Source: Aquibaculum sediminis
Lineage (GTDB): Bacteria; Pseudomonadota; Alphaproteobacteria; Kiloniellales; DSM-21159
Reading direction: 5' to 3'
Length of the DNA: 64,000 bases
NCBI RefSeq assembly: GCF_040712085.1
Contig: NZ_JBFCVK010000001.1
Location: forward strand, 124,001 to 188,000
Part shown: positions 1-8,155 of the stretch, piece by piece
How positions within the stretch are numbered: position 1 is the first letter of the stretch
How the letters are laid out: the number at the start of each line of letters is the position of its first letter
Position numbers and translations under genes: made by a program
Notes under the pieces: generated by a model
What the model saw: only the letters and a program-made list of their open reading frames with translations
The model's database searches: none
Told to the model about the DNA's origin: nothing

Positions 1-506
1 TTGACTTTCTGCGCCACGGTCGGGTCGACGTCAGGGTGGCGCGGATATTCAACACCTATGGCCCGCGCATGCGCGCCGACGACGGCCGCATCGTCTGCAA
101 CCTCATTGCCCAGGCGCTGCGGGGCGAGCCTCTGACCATCTATGGCGACGGCACCCAGACCCGCTCTTTCTGCTATGTGTCCGATCTAATCGAAGGTCTC
201 ATTCGCCTGATGCAGTTTCCGCAAGTGCCGAAGAGCGCGGTCAACCTTGGCAACCCGGGTGAGTTCTCCATTCTGGAACTGGCTGGAGAGGTTGTCCGGC
301 TCGTGGGGTACCAAGGTTGCTATCTCCACCGCCCACTCCCACAGGACGATCCCCGTCGGCGCCGACCCGATATCTCGCTCGCGGTGCGCCTCCTCAAGTG
401 GCACCCGCAGGTGACGCTACGCGATGGGCTGTCTCCGACGGTGGCATGGTTTCGACGTTCGCCGTCTGCGACGACTGCACAGCCCGCCGCTGTCAGTGGT
501 GCCTGA
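1..506 (+). CDS. UDP-glucuronate decarboxylase-like epimerase, C-terminal part (5' end outside window)
   Basis: This is the C-terminal part of an extended short-chain dehydrogenase of the UDP-glucuronate decarboxylase (UDP-xylose synthase) type. The reading frame is open to the first base of the window, so the gene begins upstream; the GTG at 36 is an internal valine. Visible are VARIFNTYGPRM, the GEPLTIYGDGTQTRSFCYV segment typical of this family, and a C-terminal PDISLA-x-LLKWHPQVTLRDGL substrate-domain ending. The Rossmann motif and the YxxxK catalytic pair are outside the window. It heads a same-strand series of sugar-handling genes, consistent with supply of UDP-xylose or a related nucleotide sugar. 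Exact substrate is inferred from family resemblance. Confidence 0.85.
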   Translation, partial: DFLRHGRVDVRVARIFNTYGPRMRADDGRIVCNLIAQALRGEPLTIYGDGTQTRSFCYVSDLIEGLIRLMQFPQVPKSAVNLGNPGEFSILELAGEVVRLVGYQGCYLHRPLPQDDPRRRRPDISLAVRLLKWHPQVTLRDGLSPTVAWFRRSPSATTAQPAAVSGA

Positions 507-567
507 GGCTGGAACCCTGCTGCTGCCGTCCAGTTTGCCATAGGCAGCCTTCACAGGAACATCGCCC

Positions 568-2655
568 ATGCCGGAGACTGGAGAACAGAACTCAAGGCGA
601 CCGACGAAGCCAGCCCGGCTCGGCAACGACGGCTTCGGCATTACCGAGTGGTTCCGCCCCTTCGAGTACGAGCGGGTCGAAGATTGTCTGATTCATCTGT
701 CGAACCTCGGGGCTTCCCACCTGCGTACGCATCTCTCGTGGGCGGACTTCCACGTCGGAGGCGTTCCGGAGTGGTACGATTGGCTGATCCCCCGGCTCGC
801 CGAGCATGTCGACCTTCTGCCCTGTATCCATTACACGCCTCCCTCCCTCTCTCGTACCGGCACGACGGCCGGTCCACCGCGGCGCCTGCGCGATCTCGCG
901 GATTTCGTAGACCAGGTTCTGGACCGCTATGGCAATCACTTCACCTATCTCGAACTCTGGAACGAGCCCAACAATCTGCTGGATTGGGATTGGCGCGCGG
1001 ATCGCGGATGGCACCACTTCTGCGAAATGATCGTGGCTGCAGCTCACTGGACGGAGCACCGCGGCTGGAAAGCGGTCCTGGGCGGGCCCAGCCCTTTCGA
1101 CATCGAGTGGCTGAAAATGATCGGGCGCCAGGGGGTGCTAGAGCAGGTGTCAGCCGTTGGCATTCATGGTTTTCCCGGGACCTGGGACAGTGAGAATGGC
1201 ATCTGGACAGGCTGGGAAACGCAGATCGCGCAGCTGCGCCAGGTGCTTTCGGAATACCAGCCTCACGCCGAGATATGGATCACGGAGGCCGGCTACTCCA
1301 CATGGCGCCACGACGAACTTGAACAGGTGCGGCGTTTCCTTCAGGCGGTCGACGCACCGGCTGAACGGCTCTACTGGTACTCGCTGTGCGACCTACCACT
1401 CGATACCGATATCCAGGAAGGACGCCAGTTCGACATCAGGCACTACCATGTCGGCCTGCTCGATCGACGCGGCCGCGACAAGCTACTGGCACAGCTGCTG
1501 CGCAAGGGCGGCATAGCCAGTGCGCGTCGCAAACTGTCCATGGTCGGTAGCGGAATCGAGGCGCCGTGCCTCAAATCGTCGGGTAAGCGGCCAGTACTCA
1601 TCACAGGCGGATCCGGTTTCATCGGCAGCAACCTTGCTCATGCACTCCTGTCTGAGGGCCAGGAAGTAATCCTTTTCGATAATCTCAGTCGGCCGGGAGT
1701 GGCATCCAATCTGGAATGGCTGCGGACCCGCCATGGTGAGCGCGCGATCATCCAAACCGCAGATCTGCGCGACACGACAGCCGTGGCCGATTCCGTGGCC
1801 GCCTGCAGTGCTGTTGTTCATCTCGCAGCCCAGGTGGCTGTTACTGAAAGCATAATCAGCCCGTTTGAGGATTTCGCCATCAATGCGGGCGGAACCCTTA
1901 CTCTTCTGGAGGCGCTGCGCCGTCGAAACGAGAAGGTTCCGCTCGTTTTTGCCAGCACCAACAAGGTGTACGGCTGCCTTCAAGACATGGGCGTGCGGCG
2001 GTCGAAAGATGGCTATCTGCCCTACGACCCGCACCTTCGAGCCTGCGGCCTTGGCGAGAACCAGCCGTTGCAGTTTGCCACGCCATACGGTTGCTCCAAG
2101 GGCGCGGCGGATCAGTACGTTCTCGACTATGCCGCCTCTTTCGACCTGCCTGCAGTCGTGCTGCGCATGAGTTGCATCTATGGCCAACGGCAGTTTGGAA
2201 CCGAGGATCAGGGTTGGGTGGCACACTTCCTGATCAAGGCGCTCAACAACGAGCCCATCACGCTTTTCGGAGATGGTTTTCAGGTCCGCGACATCCTGCA
2301 TGTGGACGACGCGGTACGGGCCTATCGACTGCTGCTCAACGACGCGCAAAGCCTCGCTGGCCAAGCCTTCAACCTCGGCGGCGGACCCCAGAACGCCGTC
2401 AGTCTGCTCACCATGCTGTCCGAGATCGAAGCCTTGCTCGGCCGGACTGTCGAGCGGCAGCACGCTCTCGCGCGAGCGGGAGATCAGCGCTACTTTGTCG
2501 CCGACACGCGCCGGCTGGAAGCGGCCACCGGCTGGCGCGCGAACGTGCCGTGGCGGGACGGGCTGCAGCGGCTTTGCCAATGGCTGCAGCAGCAGTCGCC
2601 CGTTGAAGGCCTTCCCAATCACAAGAAAGAACAATCCTGGAGCGTTTCCGCATGA
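568..2655 (+). CDS. Fusion protein: clan GH-A glycosidase-like domain + NAD-dependent sugar epimerase/dehydratase
   Basis: A single 695-residue frame with two parts. Residues ~20-320 look like a clan GH-A TIM barrel: LELWNEPNN carries the candidate acid/base Glu133, and EIWITEAGYST carries the candidate nucleophile Glu240. Residues ~340-680 form an extended SDR related to CDP-paratose 2-epimerase/UDP-glucose 4-epimerase types: GGSGFIGSN at 347-355 binds NAD, and the catalytic pair is Tyr507 and Lys511. No signal peptide is seen, so both domains should be cytoplasmic, which is odd for a glycosidase. The stop overlaps the start of the next gene by 4 bases, so the two are translationally coupled. 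Substrate and even hydrolase activity are inference; the barrel could act as a transglycosidase or binding domain. Confidence 0.85.
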   Translation: MPETGEQNSRRPTKPARLGNDGFGITEWFRPFEYERVEDCLIHLSNLGASHLRTHLSWADFHVGGVPEWYDWLIPRLAEHVDLLPCIHYTPPSLSRTGTTAGPPRRLRDLADFVDQVLDRYGNHFTYLELWNEPNNLLDWDWRADRGWHHFCEMIVAAAHWTEHRGWKAVLGGPSPFDIEWLKMIGRQGVLEQVSAVGIHGFPGTWDSENGIWTGWETQIAQLRQVLSEYQPHAEIWITEAGYSTWRHDELEQVRRFLQAVDAPAERLYWYSLCDLPLDTDIQEGRQFDIRHYHVGLLDRRGRDKLLAQLLRKGGIASARRKLSMVGSGIEAPCLKSSGKRPVLITGGSGFIGSNLAHALLSEGQEVILFDNLSRPGVASNLEWLRTRHGERAIIQTADLRDTTAVADSVAACSAVVHLAAQVAVTESIISPFEDFAINAGGTLTLLEALRRRNEKVPLVFASTNKVYGCLQDMGVRRSKDGYLPYDPHLRACGLGENQPLQFATPYGCSKGAADQYVLDYAASFDLPAVVLRMSCIYGQRQFGTEDQGWVAHFLIKALNNEPITLFGDGFQVRDILHVDDAVRAYRLLLNDAQSLAGQAFNLGGGPQNAVSLLTMLSEIEALLGRTVERQHALARAGDQRYFVADTRRLEAATGWRANVPWRDGLQRLCQWLQQQSPVEGLPNHKKEQSWSVSA

Positions 2656-3941
2656 GACTGGCGCTGGTCAATCCGCCTTGGCGCTTCGAGGGCAGCATCT
2701 ACTTTGGGTGCCGCGAACCGCATCTGCCGCTGGAGTTCGGCTATACCGCCGCGAAGTTGCGCGCCAGCGGACACGAAGTCCTGGTTCTGGACGGCCACCT
2801 CACAGCTACACCGGCCGAGCGCCTCGCCGAAGAGATTGCCGCCTTCGCCCCGGACTATACTGTCGTCACCACCGCACCGAGCTATCTTTTCTGGCGCTGC
2901 CCGCCTCCTGAGCTACGAGTGCCAGCGGAGTTCATCCGGCTGCTCGAGGGGCGCGGCGGTGGGATCGTTGCCGTGGGCCCCCATGGTTCGACAACGCCCC
3001 GTGCTGCACTGACTAAGCTGGGGGCAGACATTGTGGTGCGCGGCGAGTGCGAGGAGGTCGTGGCCAACCTTGCCACGGCGGAGAATTATCGACGGGTTCC
3101 CTCGATCGCCTACCTTGAGAAAGGGGAATTGCAGGTCACCGGGGCACCCAATGTCAGTCCCTTCGTGGAGCAGCCACCTTTGGCCTGGCCGGACGAATGG
3201 ATTGCCAGACACAGCCATCACCATCACCGTTTCGATGCCCGCCCCCCTGGCCCCGGTGCCGAAGTTGAGGCCTCGCGCGGCTGTCCTTTCGCCTGTAGTT
3301 TCTGCGCGAAGCTCGACTACAGAGATGGATATCGAAAGCGGGCGCTGAAGCATCTGCTGCCCGAGATCGACGCCCTGATCGACCAGGGGGTCACCTACCT
3401 CTACTTCATCGACGAAATCTTCCTGCCGCAGGCGGACCTGCTTCAGGCGCTGGCCGAGCGGCCCGTGCAGTTCGGCGTTCAGACCCGCATCGACCTGTGG
3501 AAGCCGGAGATGATCGAACTCTTGGGACGTGCCGGATGCGTCTCGGTGGAGGCCGGGGTGGAAAGCCTCAGCGTCGAGGGACGAGCTGCCTTGAACAAGC
3601 GCTGTCGTCTGGGCAACGAAGAACTGGCGGAGCGCCTCCTGCTGGCGCGCCGCTATATCCCCTTCGTGCAGGCGAACCTGTTGGGCACAGAGGAAGACGA
3701 CCCGCTGGTCATCGCGCAGTGGCGGCAGCGGCTGCAGCAAGCCGACGTCTGGTCAAACGACCCGGTCCCGCTCTTTCCCTATCCAGCTTCGCCGCAGTAC
3801 CGCATGTTGTGGGGCGAGCCGGACGACCAGGCCTGGGAGCGGGCCCACGAACACTACCTGGCCGCTTTCGCGCGCTTCAGCGACATCCAGGAAGCGCGCC
3901 CCGCGGACCTCGGCCAACTGGAGGCCGCGTGTTGCCGCTGA
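2652..3941 (+). CDS. B12-binding domain radical SAM protein of the oligosaccharide-cluster type
   Basis: The protein has 429 residues. The N-terminal ~130 residues resemble a cobalamin-binding Rossmann fold (MRLALVNPPW start, then LRASGHEVLVLDGH). The radical SAM 4Fe-4S motif is GCPFACSFC, with cysteines 211, 215 and 218 in CX3CX2C spacing. Such enzymes do methylations or rearrangements at unactivated carbon, and related proteins occur in oligosaccharide biosynthesis clusters (I recall the NCBI family TIGR04295, which I could not check). A natural run HSHHHH lies shortly before the cysteine motif. It is coupled to the upstream fusion gene by a 4-base overlap and its stop overlaps the glycosyltransferase start, so it belongs to the same pathway. 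The substrate is not known to me. Confidence 0.85.
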   Translation: MRLALVNPPWRFEGSIYFGCREPHLPLEFGYTAAKLRASGHEVLVLDGHLTATPAERLAEEIAAFAPDYTVVTTAPSYLFWRCPPPELRVPAEFIRLLEGRGGGIVAVGPHGSTTPRAALTKLGADIVVRGECEEVVANLATAENYRRVPSIAYLEKGELQVTGAPNVSPFVEQPPLAWPDEWIARHSHHHHRFDARPPGPGAEVEASRGCPFACSFCAKLDYRDGYRKRALKHLLPEIDALIDQGVTYLYFIDEIFLPQADLLQALAERPVQFGVQTRIDLWKPEMIELLGRAGCVSVEAGVESLSVEGRAALNKRCRLGNEELAERLLLARRYIPFVQANLLGTEEDDPLVIAQWRQRLQQADVWSNDPVPLFPYPASPQYRMLWGEPDDQAWERAHEHYLAAFARFSDIQEARPADLGQLEAACCR

Positions 3942-5026
3942 AACTGCCAGGGCACCTCATGATGACCGTCGACAGCGTCGGCGGCGTTTGGCGCTATGGC
4001 TTGGACGTCAGTGCAGAACTGGTGCGCCGCGGCGCAACGGTGACGCTGGCGGGCCTGGGTCCGCCGCCTTCGCGGGGGCAGGCGCAGGAAGCCGATGCGG
4101 CAGGCGTTGATCTGGTCTGGCTGGACGTGCCGCTGGATTGGGCCGACCCGCACGGAGAAGCATTAGCGCACGGCGCAGCTGCCCTGAATGATCTGCTTTC
4201 GGAGCGCCGGGCCGACCTGCTGCATCTGAACACGCCCAGTCTCGCTCCCTTGCTGAAGAGGCGGCCGCCATGCCTCGCTGCGGCGCACTCGTGTCTGGCC
4301 ACCTGGTGGCGCGCCATGCGCAGCGAGCCGCTCCCGGCCGAATGGCGCCGGCATGCAAAGGACACGGCCTCCGGTCTTGCGGCCGCCGACATCGTGACGG
4401 CGCCAACCGCAGGCTTTGCCGCTCAACTTCGCGCGGCCTATGCCAAGCTGCCCCCGGTGCAGGTGGTGCCGAACGGCTGTCGCCCTATTGAGGCGCAAGA
4501 GAAGGGGCAGTTTGTCCTCGCGGTCGGGAGGTGGTGGGACGAGTCCAAGAACCTGTGGGCGCTGGAGGCCGCGGCGCGACAGGTCGTATGGCCGGTTCAT
4601 GCCGCCGGTCCGCTGGCTGGGCCGGGAACCGCCGCCGCTGTTCCGGATCATGCTCACAGCCTTGGCTCACTGGATCACCGCGAACTCACCCGCTGGTTCG
4701 CAATGGCACCGATCTTTGTCTCGCCTACCCGCTACGAGCCTTTCGGCTTGGCCGTGCTGGAGGCCGCGAGCGCCGGTGCGGCCCTGGTCCTCTCGGACAT
4801 AACGCCCTTTCACGAGCTGTGGGACGGCTGCGCCGTCTTTGTCGATCCCCTGCAGCCCGAGGCGATGGCGCGCAGCATCAACGCGCTCATTGAAGACGAG
4901 AAGGTACGGGCCCTGCTCGGTGCCCGCGCCCAACGCCGCGCTATGCATTTCACTGTCCCCCGGCAGGTCGACGCCTTGATCGCTGCCTATCATCGTGCGG
5001 CAGAGGCGCGCGTCCTGACTGTCTGA
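3929..5026 (+). CDS. GT4-like (GT-B fold) glycosyltransferase
   Basis: A retaining GT-B glycosyltransferase of about 365 residues. The N-terminus has TVDSVGGVWRYGLD, typical of the acceptor domain of family 4 enzymes. The C-terminal donor domain has SPTRYEPFGLAVLEAASAG, the E-x7-E-like motif contacting the nucleotide sugar. The open frame reaches far upstream into the radical SAM gene; I chose GTG 3929 because GGAGG lies at 3920-3924 and the start overlaps the upstream stop by 13 bases. TTG 3932 or ATG 3959 are possible alternatives. It is cytoplasmic, with no membrane segment seen. The sugar transferred cannot be read from sequence. Confidence 0.85.
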   Translation: MLPLKLPGHLMMTVDSVGGVWRYGLDVSAELVRRGATVTLAGLGPPPSRGQAQEADAAGVDLVWLDVPLDWADPHGEALAHGAAALNDLLSERRADLLHLNTPSLAPLLKRRPPCLAAAHSCLATWWRAMRSEPLPAEWRRHAKDTASGLAAADIVTAPTAGFAAQLRAAYAKLPPVQVVPNGCRPIEAQEKGQFVLAVGRWWDESKNLWALEAAARQVVWPVHAAGPLAGPGTAAAVPDHAHSLGSLDHRELTRWFAMAPIFVSPTRYEPFGLAVLEAASAGAALVLSDITPFHELWDGCAVFVDPLQPEAMARSINALIEDEKVRALLGARAQRRAMHFTVPRQVDALIAAYHRAAEARVLTV

Positions 5027-5054
5027 GGATCACGGCTGCAAGGAGAGCCTGCGG

Positions 5055-6149
5055 ATGAGGATCGCCTTCTATGGTTCCAGCCTTTTGTCGAGTTACTGGA
5101 ACGGCGCAGCCACCTATTACCGCGGCTTGATCAAGGCGCTGGCGGCACTGGGCCATGAGGTAACCTTTTTCGAGCCCGATGCCTTCGAGCGCCAGGCCCA
5201 TGCCGACATCGCGCCACCCGCGTGGTGCCGCGTGGTGGTCTATCCCCCTGACATCACCGGTGTCAGAAGTGTTGCCGCGCGGGCTGCCGATGCAGATGTG
5301 GTGATCAAGGCCAGTGGCGTCGGCGTCCTGGATGACGAACTGCTCGTCGCCGTCATGGCGGGCGCCGCGCCGGGTGCCTTGCGCCTCTGGTGGGATGTCG
5401 ACGCGCCGGCGACGCTGGCGGAGCTTGAACTGCGTCCGAATGCGCCGCTGCTGCGCCTCCTGCCCCAACTTGACGGCGTACTGACCTACGGCGGCGGAGC
5501 GGGAGTGGTCGGTGCCTATCGGGCGTTGGGAGCACGGCACTGTCAGCCCGTTTACAACGCGCTTGATCCCGACAGCCACCATCCGGTGGCGCCGGAGCCG
5601 CGCTATACCGCCGACATCTCGTTTCTCGGCAACCGCCTGCCCGACCGCGAAGCCCGGGTGGAGAGCTTTCTGCTGGAGCCGGCGCGGCAGGCTCCTCATC
5701 TGCGATTCCTGCTCGGGGGCGCTGGCTGGGAAAACAAGAAGTTGCCCGAGAATGTTCGCGCCCTGGGGCATGTGCCGACCGGGGAGCACAACGCCTTCAA
5801 CGCCAGCCCGCGGGCTGTGCTGAACATAAACCGTGACAGCATGGCCGCTCGCGGCTTCTCGCCGCCAACGCGGATATTCGAGGCTGCGGGTGCCGGCGCG
5901 TGTGTCGTGACGGATGCCTGGCCGGGCATCGAGGACTTCCTGCAGCCGGGCAAGGAAGTGCTGGTGGTGCGCAACGGCCAGGATCTGCTCGAGTGCCTCA
6001 GTACCCTCACACCGGATCGGGCGGCTGCAATCGGGCAAGCGGCCCTGCGGCGCCTGCTGCGCTCACACACCTACGTACAGCGGGCGCGGCAGGTCGATGA
6101 ACTGTTGGCGACCTTGGCCGACCGAGCAGCCAGCGCGCCCGTTGCCTGA
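5055..6149 (+). CDS. Glycosyltransferase, CgeB/family-1-like
   Basis: The protein has 364 residues in a GT-B arrangement. The N-terminus MRIAFYGSSLLSSYWNGAA resembles CgeB-type glycosyltransferases. In the C-terminal half ADISFLGNRLPDRE is followed by SPPTRIFEAAGAGACVVTD, the donor-binding stretch with the glutamate expected in these enzymes. It lies 28 bases after the previous glycosyltransferase, with AGGAGA upstream of the ATG, so it belongs to the same transcription unit. Two consecutive transferases after a fused epimerase and a radical SAM enzyme suggest assembly of a short, modified oligosaccharide. Acceptor and donor are unknown. Confidence 0.8.
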   Translation: MRIAFYGSSLLSSYWNGAATYYRGLIKALAALGHEVTFFEPDAFERQAHADIAPPAWCRVVVYPPDITGVRSVAARAADADVVIKASGVGVLDDELLVAVMAGAAPGALRLWWDVDAPATLAELELRPNAPLLRLLPQLDGVLTYGGGAGVVGAYRALGARHCQPVYNALDPDSHHPVAPEPRYTADISFLGNRLPDREARVESFLLEPARQAPHLRFLLGGAGWENKKLPENVRALGHVPTGEHNAFNASPRAVLNINRDSMAARGFSPPTRIFEAAGAGACVVTDAWPGIEDFLQPGKEVLVVRNGQDLLECLSTLTPDRAAAIGQAALRRLLRSHTYVQRARQVDELLATLADRAASAPVA

Positions 6150-6172
6150 GGAAGGAGGACGCAAGACGCGCC

Positions 6173-7198
6173 ATGAGCAGTCCCCAGAGGCGCCGGGCTC
6201 TGCGTGCTACAGGCTTACGCCTGGCGAAGGTGGAAGGGCTGACCATCCGGCGCCAGCGTTGCGGCCGGGGGTTTACTTACCAGGACGAAGCCGGGCAGCG
6301 CATCGACGACGCAGAAACTCTCCAGCGCATCCGCAGTCTCGCGATTCCGCCCGCCTATAAAGAGGTTTGCATTTCCCCCGATCCGCGAGGCCACCTTCAG
6401 GCGGTGGGTCGCGATGCCGCCGGTCGGCTTCAGTACCGCTATCATCCGGGCTGGGAGGAAGTCCGCGAGGCCGAGAAGGTGGAGCGCCTTTCCCAATTCT
6501 GCGCCAGTCTTCCGCGACTGCGCCGCAGAGTGCGCCGCGATCTGCGGAAGGAAGGCCTTACCCGCGAACGGGTGCTGGCCGGCATCGTGCTGATCATCGA
6601 CCGCACTCACATTCGCATTGGCTGTGAAGACTATGTCCACTCCGGACGCACGCGCGGCGCAGCAACCCTGCTGAAGCGCAACGTTCACTGTGACGGCAAG
6701 CAGCTCAGTCTCACTTTCCGCGGAAAGGGCGGGCGGGAGATCCGCTGTGAACTGGCACACCCCTCCCTCACTGCCCTGGCACGCGAACTGCACGCCCTGC
6801 CGGGCAGGCGATTCTTCCAGTATCGCGATGCGCACGGCAAGCGGCACAAGGTCACGGCCGGCGAGGTCAACGCCTATCTGCGTGAAGCTGCGGGGGCGCC
6901 GGTGACCGCCAAGGATTTCCGCTCGCTCACGGCCACCGCCGCGGCCGGCCAGAGACTGGCGCGCCTGCAGCCCGAACCGCGGGAACGGGCGCGCAACCGG
7001 CAGATTGCCACGGTCATGCACGAAGTGGCGGAGATGCTAAGCAATACGCCGGCGGTTGTGAGACGCAGCTATGTCCACCGCTGTGTGGTGCAGGCGTTCA
7101 CCGGCGGCACGCTTGCGGGACGCTTCGCGAAGTGCCGCCCAGCCGACAGCCTCTCCCGAGCGGAAACGCTGGTCGCGCAATTGGTCTGGAAGCGATGA
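6173..7198 (+). CDS. DNA topoisomerase IB (bacterial, poxvirus-like)
   Basis: A 341-residue type IB topoisomerase, the usual length for the bacterial group. These relax DNA by forming a 3'-phosphotyrosine. Visible features are an N-terminal domain with RIRSLAIPPAYKEV and a catalytic core with RIGCEDY, then LTFRGKGGREI (catalytic lysine loop), and near the end RRSYVHRC, where Tyr300 is the expected nucleophile. Many homologues read SYVHP; here the proline is arginine. AGGAGG lies 13 bases before the ATG, a long spacing. The enzyme sits between a glycosyltransferase and a methyltransferase with small gaps, but has no obvious role in sugar assembly. Confidence 0.9.
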   Translation: MSSPQRRRALRATGLRLAKVEGLTIRRQRCGRGFTYQDEAGQRIDDAETLQRIRSLAIPPAYKEVCISPDPRGHLQAVGRDAAGRLQYRYHPGWEEVREAEKVERLSQFCASLPRLRRRVRRDLRKEGLTRERVLAGIVLIIDRTHIRIGCEDYVHSGRTRGAATLLKRNVHCDGKQLSLTFRGKGGREIRCELAHPSLTALARELHALPGRRFFQYRDAHGKRHKVTAGEVNAYLREAAGAPVTAKDFRSLTATAAAGQRLARLQPEPRERARNRQIATVMHEVAEMLSNTPAVVRRSYVHRCVVQAFTGGTLAGRFAKCRPADSLSRAETLVAQLVWKR

Positions 7199-7214
7199 GG
7201 AATGCAGTGCCGAC

Positions 7215-7246
7215 AACGTCGACCGGGAGGAACGTCGACCGGGAGG
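7215..7246 (+). repeat. Perfect 16-bp tandem duplication containing a ribosome binding site
   Basis: The 16-base unit AACGTCGACCGGGAGG occurs twice back to back, at 7215-7230 and 7231-7246. Each copy ends in the Shine-Dalgarno-like GGGAGG. The second copy is 6 bases before the methyltransferase ATG at 7253; the first is 22 bases before it. The duplication is read directly from the sequence; an effect on translation is inference. Confidence 0.9.
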
Positions 7247-7252
7247 TGAGCC

Positions 7253-7975
7253 ATGAACAGAGATGAGATCTCGGCGAAGCAAGACACAGAACGTCGCATA
7301 CGCGCGCTGGGCGAGTGGTTCCACAACATGGAGTTGGGCGGCGTGTCCACCGCTCCGGAACACTTCCTGGGCGACTATCCCGGATGGATCTGGCGACGGC
7401 TACAACCGGCTTTGCCAAGCGATCTTAGCGGCCGCACGGTTCTCGACGTCGGCTGCAACGGAGGTTTCTTCTCGATCGAGATGAAGCGTCTCGGTGCCGA
7501 ACGGGTGGTGGGAATAGACCCCGATGAACGGTATCTGGCGCAAGCACGCTTCGCAGCGGAGATACTCGATGTGGAGATCGAACTGCACCGCATGTCGGTC
7601 TACGAGATCGAAGCGCTGAAAGAGCGGTTTGACGTGGTGCTCTTCATGGGCGTGCTGTACCACCTGCGCCATCCTCTGCTGGCCCTGGACCTGCTGCACG
7701 AGCACGCAACCAAGGACCTCTTCATCTGCCAGTCGCTTCAGCGTGGTAGCCGGGATGTCGCGCCACTGGCACCTGACCACCCCTTCGCCGAGGAAGAGGT
7801 GTTCAACGACCCGGCCTACCCGCGCCTCCACTTTGTGGAGCAGTCTTTCGCCGGCGATCCAACAAACTGGTGGATTCCGAACCGAGCGTGCTGCGAGGCC
7901 ATGCTTCGGAGCGCGGGATACAAAGTTGTTCGAAAACCTTCCGACGAATTATATCTATGCCTCCATAAACAATAA
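7253..7975 (+). CDS. SAM-dependent methyltransferase of the oligosaccharide-cluster type
   Basis: A class I methyltransferase of 240 residues. TVLDVGCNGGFFSIEM around residues 62-77 is the SAM-binding motif I, VVGIDPDERYL gives the acidic ribose contact, and DVVLFMGVLYHLRHP is motif post-II. It resembles the Rta_06860-type family (TIGR04290 from memory), which I associate with oligosaccharide clusters that also carry a B12-binding radical SAM protein. The start at 7253 is set by GGGAGG 6 bases upstream. It most likely methylates a sugar or carrier made by the upstream genes. The target is inferred from neighbourhood only. Confidence 0.8.
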   Translation: MNRDEISAKQDTERRIRALGEWFHNMELGGVSTAPEHFLGDYPGWIWRRLQPALPSDLSGRTVLDVGCNGGFFSIEMKRLGAERVVGIDPDERYLAQARFAAEILDVEIELHRMSVYEIEALKERFDVVLFMGVLYHLRHPLLALDLLHEHATKDLFICQSLQRGSRDVAPLAPDHPFAEEEVFNDPAYPRLHFVEQSFAGDPTNWWIPNRACCEAMLRSAGYKVVRKPSDELYLCLHKQ

Positions 7976-8155
7976 CTATTCCTCTTCATTTTTAACGCAA
8001 GAGCAGCAGCAACACGTTAAGCACCATGACGATGAATCTCACTTTCACCTGCTGCTACTGCACAAACTAACCGCTTATACTTGACACTGATACGGTTGCT
8101 GTTGGAATGTTGCGCATCGGCTTGCATTCCGACATTTCTTGAGAGGTTCTTTTTA

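Noticed and set aside
1483..2634. 383-residue open frame opposite the epimerase half of the fusion gene
   Set aside because: Antisense shadow; the plus strand carries intact NAD-binding and catalytic motifs.
8091..8096. TTGACA upstream of the sulfotransferase-like gene
   Set aside because: No acceptable -10 hexamer at 16-18 bases, so I did not call a promoter.
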